From an uncultured Zetaproteobacteria bacterium (GTDB lineage Bacteria; Pseudomonadota; Zetaproteobacteria; Mariprofundales; Mariprofundaceae): 23,157 bases of DNA. Position 1 is the first letter of the stretch; each line of letters opens with the position of its first letter. Below the pieces are notes generated by a model. That model had not been told where the DNA came from. It saw only the letters and a program-made list of their open reading frames with translations, and did not search any database. The stretch is from contig CAMZLX010000067.1 in assembly GCA_947311795.1 (NCBI GenBank), positions 1-23,157 on the forward strand, given 5' to 3'. This document shows, piece by piece, positions 1 through 6,714 of the stretch. Both the position numbers and the translations under genes were made by a program.

Positions 1-462
1 ATTGATTTTGAAAATGCTGAAGGCAATTTAGGTCTTGCCAATGCCATGTTGCATCATTTGGCTGAAAAACTGCCTATCTCTCGCTGGCAACGTGATTTAA
101 CCGATTCCACTGTGCTGCGTAACCTTGGTGTGGGTTTTGGTTATACCATGCTTGCGCTTTCATCACTCGACCGTGGGTTGGGTAAGTTGGAAGTGAACAG
201 TGATAAGATGCTGGAAGACTTGGACAACACTTGGGAAGTCTTGGCAGAAGCCGTGCAAACTGTGATGCGCCGCTACGCGTTGGACAATCCTTATGAGCAA
301 CTTAAAGCACTGACCCGTGGTAAAGGCATTAACGCCGAGCGTATGCGTGAGTTCATTGATAATCTTGATATTCCTGATGATGCCAAGGCTAGATTAAAGG
401 ACATCACACCAGCCGATTATATCGGCAATGCAGCCATGATGGGTAAAAATAAGCACAGTTAA
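1..462 (+). CDS. purB: Adenylosuccinate lyase, C-terminal part (5' end outside window)
   Basis: The reading frame is open from the first base, so the gene begins upstream of the window; 153 residues are visible. It starts IDFENAEGNLGLANA and continues through a segment with SRWQRDLTDSTVLRNLG, which I recognise as the C-terminal third of the E. coli-type PurB. PurB is a homotetrameric cytosolic enzyme of the fumarase/aspartase superfamily. It cleaves SAICAR and adenylosuccinate, releasing fumarate, in purine synthesis. The visible part covers the late helical core and the small C-terminal domain (TRGKGINAERMREFIDNL, then TPADYIGNA), and it ends at the usual place for the family. The signature loop and catalytic residues lie mostly upstream and cannot be checked. 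There is no frameshift or early stop in the visible part. Confidence 0.95.
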   Translation: MDFENAEGNLGLANAMLHHLAEKLPISRWQRDLTDSTVLRNLGVGFGYTMLALSSLDRGLGKLEVNSDKMLEDLDNTWEVLAEAVQTVMRRYALDNPYEQLKALTRGKGINAERMREFIDNLDIPDDAKARLKDITPADYIGNAAMMGKNKHS

Positions 463-471
463 GTTGCACTT

Positions 472-489
472 ACCTTGATATTTCAAGGT
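472..489 (+). terminator. Small hairpin after purB, possible terminator
   Basis: ACCTTGA, a TATT loop and TCAAGGT form a perfect 7-bp stem starting 9 bases after the purB stop. No T-run follows on the + strand, so intrinsic termination would be weak. It may only mark the 3' end of the transcript. Confidence 0.3.
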
Positions 490-558
490 GTTGAACTATC
501 ATTGCTCATTGGTTACATGAGAAGTATGCGCTAAGCTATGCTTTTACGTGAGGTGGTT

Positions 559-1083
559 ATGAAACATTTGTCGCTATTTTTATATACACTTTTGGTAAGC
601 CTATGGATGGCTCAGCCATCACTTGCAGCTATTGAAAATGCCAATTCATCTGCCCAAGAGCCTGAAATCCCAGATGCGATGTCTAGATTAATGAAAGCAC
701 CTGATGTTGACTTAAATACCATCCGTGACCCCTTCCTATCATCTTTTGAAAAAAACCGTTTGGATGAAGCAAAGCGTTTCAAAAACCGTAAACGTTTACC
801 TTCCAACAAAAGAAAGCGTGAAGTTTTAGAACAGTTCGACCTAAGCACTCTTACTTTGGTTGCAACCTTCAAAAAAACAGGTCATGAATGGGTAGCAAGT
901 GTGCAAGATTCAACAGGGAAATCATATACCATTCGCCGCGGGAACTATATGGGCAAACGCGGTGGTCGTATTGAAAAGATTGATGGTCAAACCGTGTATT
1001 TGGTTGAACAAATGATTAATCCCGCAGGCGAAGTCGTTGACCATCAAACCACACTCACTTTAGCTGAGGTGAATGACCGCTAA
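559..1083 (+). CDS. pilP: PilP-like type IV pilus assembly protein
   Basis: This 174-residue exported protein has an N-terminal signal peptide (hydrophobic core at about residues 5-18, likely cut after an SLAA-type site). A charged linker follows, with IRDPFL and a basic stretch. The C-terminal beta domain (about residues 95-170) resembles PilP: LEQFDLSTLTLVATF, then SYTIRRGNYMGKRGGRIEKI and VYLVE. PilP connects the PilMNO inner-membrane platform to the PilQ secretin. The ATG at 559 is preferred over the upstream one at 538 because it has an AGG-type Shine-Dalgarno 5 bases upstream and begins at the signal peptide. PilP is usually a lipoprotein, but no lipobox cysteine is seen here. pilM, N, O and Q are not adjacent. 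The family call is fairly sure; the role in pili is inferred. Confidence 0.75.
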   Translation: MKHLSLFLYTLLVSLWMAQPSLAAIENANSSAQEPEIPDAMSRLMKAPDVDLNTIRDPFLSSFEKNRLDEAKRFKNRKRLPSNKRKREVLEQFDLSTLTLVATFKKTGHEWVASVQDSTGKSYTIRRGNYMGKRGGRIEKIDGQTVYLVEQMINPAGEVVDHQTTLTLAEVNDR

Positions 1084-1105
1084 AATTCGTAATCATTTTT
1101 TTGTT

Positions 1106-1738
1106 ATGACAAAGAAAGATGTGGTTCATCTGTTTGAAACGCTGAAGTCCATAGACCCGGAACCCAGAACAGAGCTGCACTACAACACATCATTTGAACT
1201 ACTTATTGCCGTTCTTCTCTCAGCACAATCTACTGATGTTGGCGTGAATAAAGCGACAGCAAAATTATATCCCATTGCCAATACGCCCGAAGCCTTTCTC
1301 AAATTGGGTGAAGAAAGCTTAAAATCATATATATCCACTATTGGTTTGTATAACAGCAAAGCCAAACATGCCATACAAACTGCGCGAAAGCTGGTGGATG
1401 AGTTTGGTGGTGAAGTCCCCAAAACACGGAAAGAATTGGAGTCTTTACCCGGTGTAGGTCGCAAGACTGCCAATGTGGTGCTCAATGTATTGTGGGGTGA
1501 ACCTACCATGGCAGTGGACACCCATATCTTTCGAGTTTCCAACCGCACAGGACTTGCCCCAGGCAAGAAACCATTAGACGTTGAAAAGAAGCTGCTTAAA
1601 GTGATTCCAAAAGAATATATGACACATGCTCATCACTGGCTTATTTTACATGGTCGCTACACCTGCACTGCGCGCAAACCCAAGTGTCATATTTGTCCTA
1701 TTAATGATGCCTGCGCTTGGGTGGAAAAAACAATTTAG
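1106..1738 (+). CDS. nth: Endonuclease III (DNA glycosylase/AP lyase)
   Basis: Nth removes oxidised pyrimidines from DNA and nicks the abasic site in base-excision repair. With the ATG at 1106 the protein is 210 residues and its key residues fall at the E. coli numbers: helix-hairpin-helix LPGVGRKTANVV with Lys120, catalytic Asp138 in VDTHIFR, and the [4Fe-4S] ligands Cys187, Cys194, Cys197 and Cys203 (C-X6-C-X2-C-X5-C). That agreement is why I chose this start. A longer form beginning at the ATG at 1073 has a better Shine-Dalgarno (GAGGTGA, closely spaced) and would overlap the pilP stop, so translation from there is possible and would add 11 residues. The stop overlaps the stop of the convergent kinase gene by 3 bases, with no terminator between them. 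Confidence 0.95.
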   Translation: MTKKDVVHLFETLKSIDPEPRTELHYNTSFELLIAVLLSAQSTDVGVNKATAKLYPIANTPEAFLKLGEESLKSYISTIGLYNSKAKHAIQTARKLVDEFGGEVPKTRKELESLPGVGRKTANVVLNVLWGEPTMAVDTHIFRVSNRTGLAPGKKPLDVEKKLLKVIPKEYMTHAHHWLILHGRYTCTARKPKCHICPINDACAWVEKTI

Positions 1739-2604
1739 CATAACACTTGTTTTTTAATGCTTTGCCAAGCCTGATGAACATCTGAAAAGTTTAAACGGTA
1801 AAACTTACAATCCATACCTATCCGCTGATTCAAACGCGGTAAATCTTTGCCTAAGCCATGTTGAACATGCAAATGTTCAGGTAACGCCATTAATGCTTTA
1901 TGCCTTGGTATTTCTGAACATTGAACACCATTTAAATCAGCTTGATATTGATGTAACACTACAAACTTTAGATGCAAAGCTTCTCTCTGAATATGTTTGG
2001 GATGCCACAAATGACAACGTGCTATACCACCCGTAGCTGCAGGAAAGTCAAAATAATCCGATTGAATCAACCCCGATGTTTCAATACTTTCTCTATCAAA
2101 AGCAGGATGAGTGGGGTGTTCCCACTGCATAGGTCGAGGGAAGGGATGGGCAAAGCCTTGTTTGTCTAACAATGTAAATTCATCGGATAAATAAGCTGCA
2201 CCATCAAGTAAACCCGCAGTGCAGATACTACTTTTACCCGCACCTGAAACACCTGCAAACATGATTGCAACATCATGGATATTCAGAACAGATGAATGAA
2301 TAGATACCACATCTTTTTCATCCAAGAACTGCACCAGCCTTGTGTATAAATGAGTTTCTAAAGCAGCACTAACTTCTCTTGCATCTATACTTTCCCAAAG
2401 CACTTCTTCGCGCCCGTCGGGTAAAACAAACACAAACCTGTAAACACTATCCAGCTTGCGAACATGAAACGTTAAATCGGCAACATAACCTTCAACGGCT
2501 TCATACAAACAAAGAAACTTCTGCATATCTTGCTTACAGGCTTCTGAATCAGAATCAATTTGAACCACACATGAAGCGATTTTATATTGATACAACCATG
2601 GCAT
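1735..2604 (-). CDS. HprK-related P-loop kinase of the radical SAM cassette
   Basis: This 289-residue soluble protein has a C-terminal HPr-kinase-like fold. It shows IHSSVL at about 102-107, Walker A GVSGAGKSS at 118-126, and the acidic pair of LSDEF at 141-142 where HprK relatives hold Mg-ATP. The first 95 residues are not recognised. It is not a true HPr kinase/phosphorylase: the N-terminal domain differs and no PTS gene is near. Related kinases occur beside PqqD-like genes, and a lasso-peptide tailoring kinase (ThcoK/paeninodin type) belongs to this superfamily. I infer that it phosphorylates the cassette product or acts as an NTP-dependent maturation factor; no substrate can be read from sequence. 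The ATG at 2604 lies 6 bases after the pqqD-like stop; a TTG immediately upstream is the alternative start. Confidence 0.8.
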   Translation of the reverse strand: MPWLYQYKIASCVVQIDSDSEACKQDMQKFLCLYEAVEGYVADLTFHVRKLDSVYRFVFVLPDGREEVLWESIDAREVSAALETHLYTRLVQFLDEKDVVSIHSSVLNIHDVAIMFAGVSGAGKSSICTAGLLDGAAYLSDEFTLLDKQGFAHPFPRPMQWEHPTHPAFDRESIETSGLIQSDYFDFPAATGGIARCHLWHPKHIQREALHLKFVVLHQYQADLNGVQCSEIPRHKALMALPEHLHVQHGLGKDLPRLNQRIGMDCKFYRLNFSDVHQAWQSIKKQVLC

Positions 2605-2610
2605 CAAAGT

Positions 2611-2910
2611 TTACTCAGACACAACAATAAAACCAAACCCCGTGAGCTCTTGTAAAATATTTTCTGTATCACGTAAAGCTTCTTCTTGCTCAACATCTAA
2701 CGTATCCGAGATTATATTTGCCATGTGTTTCACAGTCGTTTTTCCATCGCACATATCAAAAATAGCTGATGCCACTGTATTTAACGTAATCGTGATTCCC
2801 TTGTCTTCATGAATATAAAAAAAAGTGTTTTCACCTTCAATTTCTTCACACACCAAACCCTCAATCTTCTTCGGCAACATAGGCACTACAATTTCATATG
2901 CTTCACTCAT
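2611..2910 (-). CDS. PqqD-like peptide-binding protein
   Basis: This 99-residue protein has the PqqD pattern: an N-terminal beta part, then ITLNTVASAIFDMCDGKTTV (the conserved LN-x-T-x2-x-I-x2-x-CDG block), and two helices ending in ILQELTGFGFIV. PqqD-type domains (RiPP recognition elements) bind the leader of a ribosomal precursor and deliver it to a radical SAM partner. The ATG at 2910 is chosen because GGGAG lies about 8 bases upstream and because it overlaps the radical SAM stop as TGATG. The two proteins are therefore probably made in a coupled way. A start at 2946 is open but would overlap the upstream gene by 37 bp. The only proteins nearby that could be its client are the cysteine-rich protein upstream or an unseen peptide. 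Confidence 0.85.
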   Translation of the reverse strand: MSEAYEIVVPMLPKKIEGLVCEEIEGENTFFYIHEDKGITITLNTVASAIFDMCDGKTTVKHMANIISDTLDVEQEEALRDTENILQELTGFGFIVVSE

Positions 2911-4118
2911 CAAACTTCTCCCAATGTATATGCCACCATCTGACAATCTGCACAGCTTAAATTATGCTGACAAAAGTTCCAGCGCTCAACCGATGGAAAA
3001 TGATTACCTTGATTGGGTGCTTGCGCTAATGCCTCCACCAATGATTGTTGGTGAATATTACCCAACACATGTTCGCGATTAAAAATACACGGACTGATAT
3101 TTCCATTCGCGCACACTGCAAGTTTACCTCGCCGCATATTTTTATACTTCAAGTCATTTTCATTGGGCAAAACGTTTTTATCTTGTTGCGCAACTTGGTG
3201 ATACCTTTTCTGCTGGGGTGAATCAGGCATATGCGAGTTTTGCGATGGCATCAATGATATGTGTTTGGTATTGAGGTTGCTGCCTCGCCCTGTCTCATGC
3301 ACAGGGTCAAAACGTACTGATCCTTTACCCAAACCAAACTCACCATTGGCAAAATCCAACATGGCTTGTTCATGCCCAGTATTTTGTTCCATCACTGCCA
3401 TACCAATGCGAATATCAAAGCCCAAATCCTTCGCTCTATGCATCGCGGCTATTGTTTTCTGATGACTACCTTGAAGCTGGGTAATACTATCATGCACTGC
3501 CTTATCAGGTGAATACAACGAAAAGGCAAATGAAGGTGCGTAAGGAACAAATTGTTGTAATAGTTTGTCATTTAATAACAAGCCATTGGTATAAATCTCA
3601 ATGCCTTGAAAATCCAATTCATGTGTCAATGCAACTGCTTCCACCAAATGTCTATGAATCAATGGGTCGCCACCTGTAAACTGCACAATAGGTTGCCCCA
3701 AGCTTCTGGCTTGAATTAAAACACGTTCGATTTTATCCAAGGGTAAAAAATCTGAACAAGCAGGTGATGATGATGCATAGCAATGAATACACTGCTCATT
3801 ACATTGGTCTGTGATTTCTAAAAATAGTAAACCTAAAGTGTCGCCCATAATCATGCGTTGAGTTTGTATTGGCATTAAGCTTGATGACGAAAGTCCTTGC
3901 AACCATTCGTGTTGTTTTTCTATGATTTTAAGGGGCGCAGCTGGCTCAAGCGGATGAGGAGATAACTGACGCTTTAGGAGGGCAGCAAATTGTCCTTGCA
4001 AAACAACCTCTTGCTTTGAATCAAAAGGATGAATCAACTTTATTTCATCTTTGGTTTCATGCGTTAGCGCTATGACAAAACGTCCGTGTGTCAAAAAAAT
4101 ATAATGGGGTTGAATCAT
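2910..4118 (-). CDS. Radical SAM/SPASM-like protein
   Basis: This 402-residue enzyme has an unusual N-terminal extension of about 95 residues. The radical SAM barrel follows, with Cys106-x3-Cys110-x2-Cys113 (CNEQCIHC) for the [4Fe-4S]/SAM cluster and GGDP at 149-152. The C-terminal part (about 330-395) has CANGNISPC (Cys336, Cys344), LGNI, then Cys383, Cys389 and Cys392, which resembles a SPASM or twitch auxiliary-cluster domain with fewer cysteines than usual. Enzymes of this architecture modify ribosomal peptides, e.g. by thioether or C-C bonds, or mature enzyme subunits. The gene follows the cysteine-rich protein by 17 bp and is coupled to the PqqD-like gene. The start has only a poor Shine-Dalgarno, so expression may depend on translation of the gene before it. 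The exact reaction cannot be told from sequence. Confidence 0.9.
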   Translation of the reverse strand: MIQPHYIFLTHGRFVIALTHETKDEIKLIHPFDSKQEVVLQGQFAALLKRQLSPHPLEPAAPLKIIEKQHEWLQGLSSSSLMPIQTQRMIMGDTLGLLFLEITDQCNEQCIHCYASSSPACSDFLPLDKIERVLIQARSLGQPIVQFTGGDPLIHRHLVEAVALTHELDFQGIEIYTNGLLLNDKLLQQFVPYAPSFAFSLYSPDKAVHDSITQLQGSHQKTIAAMHRAKDLGFDIRIGMAVMEQNTGHEQAMLDFANGEFGLGKGSVRFDPVHETGRGSNLNTKHISLMPSQNSHMPDSPQQKRYHQVAQQDKNVLPNENDLKYKNMRRGKLAVCANGNISPCIFNREHVLGNIHQQSLVEALAQAPNQGNHFPSVERWNFCQHNLSCADCQMVAYTLGEV

Positions 4119-4135
4119 AAGTTAGTTGGGTTAAG

Positions 4136-4555
4136 TTAAACACAAACCCCCGTTCCAGCATTACATGTACAAGGCGTTTTACAGCCTGCAACAGTAAATC
4201 CGCAACTTTTACAGAAGTCTTTACATCGAACTGTTGCCAAAACACCAGGTGCACAGTTTGTCCCACAAGACAATTCACAACGCGCAGCATTACAATCCCT
4301 AACATTATTAAAACCTATTGCATTGGGTACACATGGGCAGCATGCATTTGTACCTGAAGAAATAGTTATCATTACAGTGCCACCCGCAAATAGTGTGCAT
4401 TTTACTGTACTACCAACAGGGTATGTCGGCGGAACCCAAGGTCCAATACCCATCACCGTACGTGGTGTTGCGACCATTGATCCAAGAATAACTGGAGGAG
4501 CATAAACTACTGCTTTTAAAAGCTTACGTCTTACTAAATTAGCTCGCTTATCCAT
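4136..4555 (-). CDS. Cysteine-rich exported protein, candidate substrate of the radical SAM enzyme
   Basis: I do not recognise this 139-residue protein. It begins with a basic segment carrying twin arginines (R9 R10 K11 L12 L13 K14), then a weakly hydrophobic stretch with YAPPVILGS. This is Tat-signal-like, although no clean AxA cleavage site is seen. A Gly/Pro-rich linker (36-50) follows. Residues 53-138 hold 15 cysteines: 53, 72, 73, 75, 88, 93, 97, 101, 111, 115, 118, 125, 129, 131 and 138, several in C-x3-C spacing. Acidic residues are scarce. The start has the best Shine-Dalgarno of the cassette (GAGAGGAG, 6 bases upstream), suggesting high expression. As first gene before the radical SAM and PqqD-like genes it is the obvious client. 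A metal-binding or disulfide-rich periplasmic protein is the alternative. Confidence 0.75.
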   Translation of the reverse strand: MDKRANLVRRKLLKAVVYAPPVILGSMVATPRTVMGIGPWVPPTYPVGSTVKCTLFAGGTVMITISSGTNACCPCVPNAIGFNNVRDCNAARCELSCGTNCAPGVLATVRCKDFCKSCGFTVAGCKTPCTCNAGTGVCV

Positions 4556-4689
4556 TCTGGACTCCTCTCAATTGGTAACAACCTCAAAGAATAGGTTTAT
4601 ACCTTTAATAAAATCTATATTACTCATCACAAAAGCAATACTACTACGAATGCCTAGCTTTTATCAAACTGATTCTTTAATCTTGAGCT
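4556..4689 (-). promoter_or_regulatory. Divergent intergenic spacer of the peptide cassette
   Basis: This AT-rich 134-bp gap separates the - strand cassette from the + strand nucleotidyltransferase and must hold the promoters of both. On the - strand, a TATAAA and an ATTAAA lie in the 35-60 bases upstream of the cysteine-rich gene, but I see no convincing -35/-10 pair. No clear operator is visible. Confidence 0.4.
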
Positions 4690-5805
4690 ATGAAACAACA
4701 TGTCTTTTGGTCTTATCGTGAGTCAGCATGCGCACTTTTAGCAGGTGATATCCCCGAACATACCCTCACAAACACTGACTTTTGGACACTTGCCCAAGCT
4801 GATGCCATGTTCCCTGTACTGTGGTCATCTTTGAGTACAGGTCAAAAAGAAATAGTCAAACCATGGCTCTTAAACCCCATGGATGAACATATATTTACCG
4901 CTGAAGCGTTGCGTATGAGAAACACAACGTCCCGTGTGCTACGCGCATATCAGGATGCAAAAATCCCTATCATTTGCATGCGTGGTGTTGCTGTGAGCGA
5001 ACAACTGTATGCTCCATCATACCTTCGCCCACACACCGACATTGACATTCTTTTTGATAAAAAACATCTTATCATGGCAAAACAAGTTGCAGGAAATAAC
5101 CTTCACTTTCGGCCCATTAATGCCTACCCCATGTTATTCAAACAAGGGGATATACCTCTGGATTTGCACATTGAGCCTATTGGTTCAGAACGCATTCAAG
5201 CTTGGAAACACATTACACCTTTGCACACCAAAGACTTTTTTAAATATACGCATGAAGGTGAGTTGGCTGGCGAAAAAGCATTAATTGTTCACGAGCGCGT
5301 CTTACTCCCATACCTATGTTTTCATGCACTCAAACATTCTTTTGAGCGTTTGATATGGTTATATGATATTACATTACTTGCTAAGAGGATAGAAAGCAAA
5401 GGTTTATGGGATGAGGCTTTACAAGGTATCATTGAATACAAACTTGAGCGCCCATGTTTTTATGCATTATCTTATGCAAAAGAGCATATGGGTGCACCTG
5501 TAACTGACAAATTTTTGCAACACATAAAACCGAAAATGGGCATCATCGAGAAGCGTTTATTCAAACGTTTCATGAACCATGAGATTATCCCTTATTTGGC
5601 AGAACGGTTGTTTTCTCGCATGTTACCTAGCTTGTTACACCGCATCGAATTTTGGCGTGAAACCATTTACCCGCGCGAAGAAATTCGAACGCAAGTTGCG
5701 GGTGGTGGTTGCGTCAAATGCAATTTTATTCGCACTCGCCTCAAACAAGTTGGGCGTGCCTTGTGGGCACTAAGCAAAGAAGCTATACACCTGCTTCGCA
5801 CATAA
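4690..5805 (+). CDS. Nucleotidyltransferase-fold protein (NTP_transf_5-like)
   Basis: This 371-residue protein matches the putative nucleotidyltransferase family often seen beside HprK-like kinases and in lasso-peptide clusters. Landmarks are a helical N-terminus, MRGVAVSEQLY at 97-107, the acidic motif RPHTDIDILF at 113-122 (Asp117 and Asp119 as likely metal ligands), a third acidic residue in LDLHIEP (Asp158), and a helical C-terminal block with FHALKHSFERLIWLYDITLL (211-230). The last 40 residues are basic and contain CVKC. The family's chemistry is largely unknown; nucleotidyl transfer to a small molecule or peptide is inferred from the fold. It is divergent from the kinase/PqqD/radical SAM genes, and its family matches that context, so I treat it as part of the same system. 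The ATG is preceded by only a weak TTGAG. Confidence 0.8.
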   Translation: MKQHVFWSYRESACALLAGDIPEHTLTNTDFWTLAQADAMFPVLWSSLSTGQKEIVKPWLLNPMDEHIFTAEALRMRNTTSRVLRAYQDAKIPIICMRGVAVSEQLYAPSYLRPHTDIDILFDKKHLIMAKQVAGNNLHFRPINAYPMLFKQGDIPLDLHIEPIGSERIQAWKHITPLHTKDFFKYTHEGELAGEKALIVHERVLLPYLCFHALKHSFERLIWLYDITLLAKRIESKGLWDEALQGIIEYKLERPCFYALSYAKEHMGAPVTDKFLQHIKPKMGIIEKRLFKRFMNHEIIPYLAERLFSRMLPSLLHRIEFWRETIYPREEIRTQVAGGGCVKCNFIRTRLKQVGRALWALSKEAIHLLRT

Positions 5806-5843
5806 AGACTTGATCTTTTGTGTATTTAGGCAAAGATAAGCAA

Positions 5844-6260
5844 ATGTCACCTCGAATAAATATGTATGTATATGCCTCATCTTTACTGATTGCACTTAGC
5901 CTAACAGCAACACCATTGTTTGCTGAAGAAGATGCCAGCGAGCCACCATTAAAAGTAGTTGAAGAGACCAGCCTTGAAAGAGGCAAAGAAATTTTTACAA
6001 ACCTCTGCGCATATTGTCATAAGACTACTTATGAAGATAGTATGGTTGCAGGTACTGGTTTGCAGGGTCTGCTTGAACGCCGTGATGAAGCGTGGCTAGA
6101 TAAATGGCTAAAGAACCCTTCAGATTTTGCTCGCACAAACGTTATGGCTCGCGACTTGATAGATAGTAACCCCTATGGGCTTGCAATGCCCGCACTTCCT
6201 GCCATGCAAGATGATGCCAAACGAAAAGCTGTTATTGAACACCTTAAAACGCTCAAGTAA
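5844..6260 (+). CDS. Small exported c-type cytochrome
   Basis: This 138-residue periplasmic cytochrome has a signal peptide (hydrophobic core at about 8-24, cut near LFA-E). One heme-c site, CAYCH, lies at 55-59, and Met115 in GLAMPALP is the likely distal ligand. The order RGKEIFTNLCAYCH, a WLxKWLKNPS segment, MPALP and a terminal helix is that of class I, single-heme cytochrome c. It should carry electrons in the periplasm; the partner is unknown. The ATG at 5844 is preferred over the GTG at 5820 because it gives a compact signal peptide. It begins 38 bp after the nucleotidyltransferase, on the same strand, and could be co-transcribed with it. Membership of the peptide cassette is possible but unproven. 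Confidence 0.85.
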   Translation: MSPRINMYVYASSLLIALSLTATPLFAEEDASEPPLKVVEETSLERGKEIFTNLCAYCHKTTYEDSMVAGTGLQGLLERRDEAWLDKWLKNPSDFARTNVMARDLIDSNPYGLAMPALPAMQDDAKRKAVIEHLKTLK

Positions 6261-6269
6261 ACATAAAAA

Positions 6270-6292
6270 AAGGCATCCAAAATGGATGCCTT
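6270..6292 (-). terminator. Bidirectional intrinsic terminator
   Basis: AAGGCATCCA, an AAA loop and TGGATGCCTT form a perfect 10-bp stem. Read on the - strand it is followed by seven Ts, a good terminator for the gene at 6316-6690. On the + strand it sits 10 bases after the cytochrome stop but has a weaker T tract, so it may serve both convergent genes. Confidence 0.8.
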
Positions 6293-6315
6293 AAATCATA
6301 ACTTTTATTCCTAAA

Positions 6316-6690
6316 TTAGAAGCGACCACCAATCATATTGGTTGTCATCACCAAATCCAAACCTGCAGGTGTTTCCCTTAGCGCAAACTCAGGCGAAGGC
6401 ATGCCCAGATTGATTTGACCATCTTCAATTTGTGCAAATGCACCCTTTGAGCGGTACACACCATAAGCAGCACCCACAATAATACCAACACCCAAACCAC
6501 GAGAAACATAATTCCAGTTGTCGGTAGGTTTATCTGTCAAAAGCATTAAACCAAGCCCAACCAAAGCACCAACACCTGCCCCGTATAATGCATCATCCAT
6601 AACGTTTTGAACTTCATAATCACCTGCAGAAGCTTGCGCTGGGAACAACGCCAACATACCTGCCACAACCATTACTTTTAATGTTTTCAT
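6316..6690 (-). CDS. Exported glycine-zipper protein of unknown function
   Basis: This 124-residue protein has a clear signal peptide (MKTLKVMVVAGMLALFPAQ, cut at ASA-GD, about residue 22). The mature part has two glycine-rich hydrophobic segments, about 35-52 (YGAGVGALVGLGLMLL) and 64-80 (RGLGVGIIVGAAYGVY), separated by a polar turn. Such glycine-zipper pairs occur in small outer-membrane or membrane-associated proteins. The C-terminus is beta-like and ends in phenylalanine (MIGGRF), which would suit an outer-membrane location. GGAG lies 9 bases before the ATG. It reads away from pntB's 3' end with a 24-bp gap, so it may be the last gene of the pnt transcript. No family is recognised. Confidence 0.7.
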   Translation of the reverse strand: MKTLKVMVVAGMLALFPAQASAGDYEVQNVMDDALYGAGVGALVGLGLMLLTDKPTDNWNYVSRGLGVGIIVGAAYGVYRSKGAFAQIEDGQINLGMPSPEFALRETPAGLDLVMTTNMIGGRF

Positions 6691-6714
6691 ATATCCAAAC
6701 TCCGTACTTAAAAC

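Noticed and set aside
1735..2604. True HPr kinase/phosphorylase
   Set aside because: Only the P-loop half matches; the HprK N-terminal domain is not recognisable and no PTS gene is near.
2611..2946. Longer PqqD-like protein starting at 2946
   Set aside because: It would overlap the radical SAM gene by 37 bp, while the ATG at 2910 has GGGAG upstream and a TGATG junction.
4136..4555. Cysteine-rich protein as a methylamine dehydrogenase light chain
   Set aside because: Signal and cysteine richness are similar in outline, but the spacing and the tryptophan residues that form TTQ are not there; the only tryptophan is at residue 40, in the linker.
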